From Melampsora larici-populina 98AG31 (lineage: Eukaryota; Basidiomycota; Pucciniomycetes; Pucciniales; Melampsoraceae), in NCBI RefSeq assembly GCF_000204055.1, contig NW_006768804.1:761611-825610 (forward strand): a stretch of DNA of 64,000 nt, in the 5' to 3' direction. Below are positions 59,588-64,000 of this stretch, in pieces; the stretch's first letter is position 1, and each line of letters begins with the position of its first letter. Position numbers and translations under genes: made by a program. The notes beneath the pieces were generated by a model, which saw only the letters and a list, made by a program, of their open reading frames with translations, was not told the DNA's origin and searched no databases.

Positions 59588-60375
59588 ATGCACGACTCAA
59601 GTGCAATCAACCCTTCCGACAAACCTTCCAGCCCTACCTCTCCACCTCCACTCGATGAAGAGTCCATTGCCCCATTAAACTCGGCGGAAACACATATGCT
59701 ATCAAAGCTTGGATCCATGCCGATTAGTGAAGAAAGTTGGAAGGAAGCTTTGGCCACCCATCAGCAGAAATTTCTCTTGCTCAATACTCAAGACAATCAT
59801 ACACTTCCCAGGACGGCTCCGGCGACAGAACCTCAAGACAGTTATAATTCAGTGGTGTTCCAAGACTTGGCATCCCTCGGTCCCCTGTACTCCGCTAAAC
59901 CTCTCAAGCCCAAGCCAGCGTTCCTCCGGCTCCTTCCTCATCCCGACAGCACATCAACCCGGAAGAATCCTACTTTGCCTCCTTTGAGTATCAATCAAGC
60001 CGCAAGTTTGGGGTCTGTTGACCGCGAACATCATCCCCAGTCTGACAGTACAATCGGCTTCAATATGTCTTGTGCACCTTTCAATCCCCTGATTCCATCG
60101 CTAGATTCCGATGGAGTTCTTGACGGTGGAGGACTCGATGGGATCTACGTACCAACCTTGTCGTCCCCTCTGTTGATAGATTTAGGGAACGAGTTGATTT
60201 CCTTGTATTCCCCAGGTGAGTCACACAAACTCCATATGCAGGGAATGAGACTTACTCTGTCCCGTGATTTGGTAGAATGCCCATTCAGTAATCTCACGTG
60301 GGATGAGATTACCCCCGCCACTACCTCCTGAAAAAACAGACTCATTCGACTTTGCGCCTGGTTCAACCATGTAAA
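59588..60375 (+). CDS. Paralog of the 727-aa protein, short form
   Basis: Exon 1 runs from ATG 59588 to GTGAGT after LISLYSPG; the second exon starts with VISRGMRLPPPLPPEKTD and ends at TAA (60373-60375). It shares with the 17.9-20.6 kb gene the blocks YNSVVFQDLASLGPLY, PKPAFLRLLPHPDSTST and GIYVPTLSSPLLIDLGNELI, plus the phase and position of the intron after SPG. The helical LEAEAVERE-type exons of the longer paralog are missing, so this is a natural short form or a 5'-truncated copy. Pro/Ser-rich, acidic in places, no signal peptide; unknown function. Confidence 0.6.
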
Positions 60376-61196
60376 CCACCTCAAGCAACCCCTCCACTTT
60401 GCCTAGAACATGATCTACAATCTATACTACTGTAGTTCAACTCTTGACACAATCCCAAAAGGGTAGTAGCATAGCTCTCAGTTGATGTTTTGTATTCCTT
60501 CTTTTGAATCTCAATTGATGTTTGGTATTCCGCGTTTCTGGAAAGAATATGACATTTCTTGTACATTTGATCTCATTGTTGGTAAAGAAGAAAATTACAG
60601 CACACTCATTTCCATTCATCACTCGCCACACTTCCATCTCATGTTTGCTTTATGTTCTTAGATATACAAAATCAAATAACTAAAATCATGCTTCTGTTTT
60701 TTGAACAAGTTGCCCATGAGATTTTCAAAGGGAAAAGAGCTCCTCTGAGGGTGAAGATATCAGGATTGCGGAACACTGACATTGAAAACGTAATTTGGGG
60801 ATTCAATTTTGGTTCCAGGCTTCCCCTGTCAATTTTGGGTATGCGGTCAAGCCTTATGAAGAAGGACTTTTATCTTTTCATATTTTTCATAGACGATTTC
60901 TACAACAAAAAACAAAAAACATTTTTTTTTACATTTCCACAAAAAAAGAACAACATCTCATCTCGTCTGATCTAATTTGAAACTTTTTCTTTTTCCTTGT
61001 CGAATTGTACACATCACATTTAATGATTTTCATCATTGATTCGATTGATTCATAACTAAATTTTCCAAAGCTCAACGAGATGGGAAGTTCTATAATTCTA
61101 ACTCTGTTTGATCTGTTTATTCGAACCAACACAACATTTCATGACCAGTAACTTAACCCAAGAGAAATCCAACCAAGACATAAAAGAACGACATAC
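60376..61196. other. AT-rich intergenic DNA
   Basis: Downstream of two converging genes. A last short exon of the pyruvate carboxylase copy may lie at about 61.1 kb but was not resolved. Confidence 0.4.
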
Positions 61197-63668
61197 CTCT
61201 ACAATCAAATCACCAGATCCAAGACTATCATCAGGTCCAACAGCCACTCTAGAAACCTTACCACCTACTGGAGCGATCACATTTTGTTCCATCTTCATAG
61301 CGGACATAATACAAATCGGATAACCAGCTTTAACTTCACGACCTTTCTGTACTCTGATTTCAACGACGACTCCTGCCATGGGTGATCCAACTGAACCTGG
61401 ATCTGCAGTGGCCTTTTCTCTATGAGCTGTCTGAAGAAAATTCAATTGATTTTTTGTTAGCTTTTTGTTAGAGATGAGAGGGATGGTGTGTAAGCTTACT
61501 TCAACTGCTGCATTACGTTCTTCTACTTGTACTGCTCTAGTCTCTCCATTGAATTCAAAGAACACTTCCCTGACTCCTGTTTCCGGACTATAAAGTAAAA
61601 GATTGATGAAGAAGTGGTGAAGAGATAAGTGATGATCATTTTTTTTCGGAATCCACGACAAAAAAGAACCTACTTGACTGGTCCAGAAGCCAATAATTTC
61701 ACAATTAGTGTCTTTCCTTGTTCGATCGCGATGTGCATCTCTTCATCAACTTCAGGTTTGGCAAGGAAATATCGGGCTGTTGTTCATCATCATTTTCACG
61801 TTAGCTTAATGTTGTCTATATTGTTAAGCGTTTTTGGTCAAAGAATACGTACTAGGTAAGATTGACAAGTCACCATACTTGGTCAAAAAGTCTTTAAATT
61901 CTTCATATACTTTAGGGTGCATGCAGTATGATAAAACGTCCTAAATACCAATCCAACCAAAAAACAAGAATAGTCATCCGAAAGACCAACAAATCTAGTT
62001 TATCCGCTCTTGATTCTACATCTGATTGAGTAAGCTTGTTGGAAACTAAGAATTGCGCAAAGTCTCCAACTACTTTTGATGATGGGGTTACTTTGACTAT
62101 ATCACCACATAATAGATTGGGATCGATCTGCAAATGACCCAAATTAGTAAGGCGATAATGTGATTGGATTCGAGAGCGATTACATAAGCTTTCTTCACAG
62201 CTGCCCATTGTGTACCAATACCAAGTTCTTGACTTTGGAAAATCAGGTTAGTGTATTGACCACCAGGCATCTCATGTCTACATTTTCGCACAAAGCGCAT
62301 ATGGTCAGTTCCTCAAAAGATCATTTTGACTAAAATCAAAGTACTCAACTCATAGACACCAGAGTCGCTAGCTTTCACGTGAGCATCGAAACTTTTGTAA
62401 AGCGTTGAACATTGAGACCAGTAAAGCTATCGAAATAAATTTGGAATTTGTAAAGTCAGTAAGATTATGCGAGAGGATGAGCGGTCAAAACGAAACCATG
62501 ATTCAAAGCTTGAATATCATCATGTCGGATTCCGGTTCCGAGACCGTTTTGTTCGAGAGCGGCGCAGAAAGCACCCATTGCGCATTGGATTTGTCATACC
62601 TGACATGCTATCGATTGCACAATCCACTACATCAGCACCTGATTCAGCACATTGTAACATGGTCGCAAGTGAGATACCAGCGGTATCGTGAGAATGAACG
62701 TGAATAATGATTTCTGGATATTTTTCACGTAAACTACCGATTAAGCTGTAATATAATTCAATCGAATCAGTTTTCCGGAAACATTTGACGTCTATACACA
62801 AAGTGACTCTTACATCTTTGCAGCGCGAGGTGTCAATGAACCGGCCATATCTTTGATAGCAAGCACATGAACACCTTCAGCAACTAATTCAGCAGCGAAT
62901 TTCATATAATAATCTTAAGTATATTTAGTCTTCTTGGGATCTGCTACATCACCAGTATAACAAATCGTAGCTTCAACTACACCTCCAGCTTTTTTAGCAG
63001 CATCAATTCCAAGTTTCATATTTTCTAAATAATTGAATGAATCAAAGACTCGGAAAATATCTAATCCATTCTCGACTGCTTTCTTGGAGAATTCGTAAAT
63101 CACATCATCAGGGTAAGAAGTATAACCTACTGCATTCGCTCCTCTGATTAAGGTTTGAAGTGGAATGTTAGGTACTAATTTACGAATCTTTTGTAATATT
63201 TCCCATGGATCTTCGTATAAGAATCTCATCGCTACACAAATGTAGCTCCGCCCCAACATTCAAGTGAGTAAGCGTTGGCTAAAGCGTGACTGGTTTCGCG
63301 AGCAATGTTGAGTATATCGATCGATCGTAAACAAGTGGCTAATAGAGATTGATGCGCGTCTTTCCAAGTTGTATCCATGATCAAACATCCTTTGTAATCA
63401 CCAACTGCTTTGGCGAATGCAGCACGTCCTTGAGTCTTGAGAATGGCTCTCCAGCCTAGTTCACTTGGTCGAGTCACATCTAAAGGCATCTCGGGATCGG
63501 TTCGGTGGGCGAAGGGTGGGATCACAATTTTGTCTTTCAAACCAGGTTCATCTTGTTGACCCTTGGTACTACTTCCGTTGACAACCAAGTCACCAAGATA
63601 TCCAAGGAGTTTTCAGCTCGGTTTTGACTGCTGATCAAGTGAAACAAGGCTGGGGTATCATCGGTGAA
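61197..63668 (-). pseudogene. PYC: Pyruvate carboxylase copy, N-terminally truncated and broken
   Basis: From 63668 downward: DDTPALFHLISSQNRAE, then after a one-base loss (63607-63614) LGDLVVNGSSTKGQ. The carboxyltransferase core follows ([50 protein letters not shown]), then a one-base loss at about 63236-63240, [40 protein letters not shown] and [20 protein letters not shown] with TAA at 62915-62917. Beyond these lie IHVHSHDTAGISLATMLQ, HEMPGGQYTNLIFQSQELGI, a biotin-carrier domain with SAMKME (biotinyl Lys) and an ARYFLAKPEVDEEM linker. The biotin carboxylase/ATP-grasp half is missing 5', and about 70 residues are missing between KLDL and DVLSYC. Another frameshift lies near 62570-62590. 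The enzyme normally makes oxaloacetate from pyruvate; this copy cannot. Confidence 0.8.
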
Positions 63669-63829
63669 CTGGAAGGAAGAAAATTGATACACAATGAGCA
63701 CCTTTGCAGAATCGAATGGGATAGAAGTCATCTACAACTCATAGTGGTCCAGGTTTGACAGGCTACAAAAGTCTCATGAGACATGACCCTGAACAGGAAA
63801 GTAATATTGGTCTTGACTCCTCGGATTCG

Positions 63830-63999
63830 AAATTCCTGGACATTCAGTTTTCGGAGTACAAAACTCAGTAACTGTTCCATAAAGCATATGAATTTGATTA
63901 TAGAAATCTAAAGCTAAATCAACAATCCAAAAAGAAAGAAATTGATCATGAGGATTAGGCGAATTCGGTACTTTGAGGAAATATGAGATTGTGACTTAC
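63830..63999 (-). pseudogene. MOB kinase-activator family fragment, runs off the edge
   Basis: FLSFWIVDLALDFYNQIHML, then YGTVTEFCTPKTECPGI: the DFYNQI..LYG..TEFC...CP motif is the MOB/phocein fold, with Cys of the zinc site. MOB proteins bind and activate NDR/LATS kinases in septation and morphogenesis pathways. Only one exon is inside the window, and its 3' continuation is replaced by the pyruvate carboxylase fragment within about 160 bp, so it looks truncated. The rest of the gene would lie beyond base 64000, so this is provisional. Confidence 0.5.
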
Positions 64000-64000
64000 T

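Overview
The window looks like nuclear DNA of a basidiomycete, most likely a rust fungus (Pucciniales). This rests on many short introns (about 50-100 bp, GTAAGT-like donors, CTAAC/CTGAC branch sites, YAG acceptors), on Ty1/copia, DIRS-like and CACTA-like elements, on an alpha-1,3-glucan synthase fragment, and on several multi-exon proteins of unknown function typical of rust assemblies. No database search was possible, so all names come from motif recognition.

Three kinds of DNA alternate. (1) Intact multi-exon genes of unknown or broad function, whose exon phases join exactly: a 267-aa protein (12.96-13.90 kb, -), a 270-aa protein (14.91-15.97 kb, +), an 8-exon 727-aa protein (17.93-20.64 kb, -) with a shorter paralog at 59.59-60.38 kb (+), a TPR + DnaJ-domain protein (48.0-49.9 kb, -) and a coiled-coil RING-finger protein (56.5-58.3 kb, +). 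A Myb/SANT-like gene (0.57-1.26 kb, -) and a large SAP-like-repeat gene (5.45-9.51 kb, +) are nearly as clear. (2) Mobile elements, mostly partial: an internally deleted copia element (22.1-24.3 kb, +), copia-type Gag fragments (27.9-28.7 kb, - and 29.7-30.5 kb, +), a CACTA/Tnp2-like element with a tandemly duplicated exon (43.5-47.0 kb, -) and a 3'-truncated DIRS-like element (51.5-54.3 kb, -). (3) Broken pieces of conserved eukaryotic genes, often truncated at the 5' end and carrying frameshifts or in-frame stops while keeping introns: NAA15 (2.3-4.1 kb), mitochondrial IleRS (34.9-35.6 kb), a double-psi beta-barrel (RlpA-like) secreted protein (35.7-36.8 kb), an RPD3-type histone deacetylase with a long repeat-rich tail (37.1-40.8 kb), a stomatin-like protein (41.9-43.4 kb), alpha-1,3-glucan synthase (54.6-55.1 kb), pyruvate carboxylase without its biotin carboxylase half (61.2-63.7 kb) and a MOB-family fragment at the right edge. 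A small ATP synthase subunit J gene (10.8-11.3 kb, -) is readable apart from its start, and a Cys-rich, Ser/Thr-rich secreted protein (25.9-26.7 kb, +) is broken by a frameshift and a stop.

The most striking feature is the contrast between intact lineage-type genes and decayed housekeeping genes, and above all the 34.1-47 kb block. There a copia-type leader repeat, four or five truncated host genes and a CACTA element sit end to end with little intergenic DNA. TE-mediated duplication of gene pieces or degeneration of a duplicated region would explain this; residual long-read indel errors could explain part of it, but not the truncations or the stop-codon substitutions.
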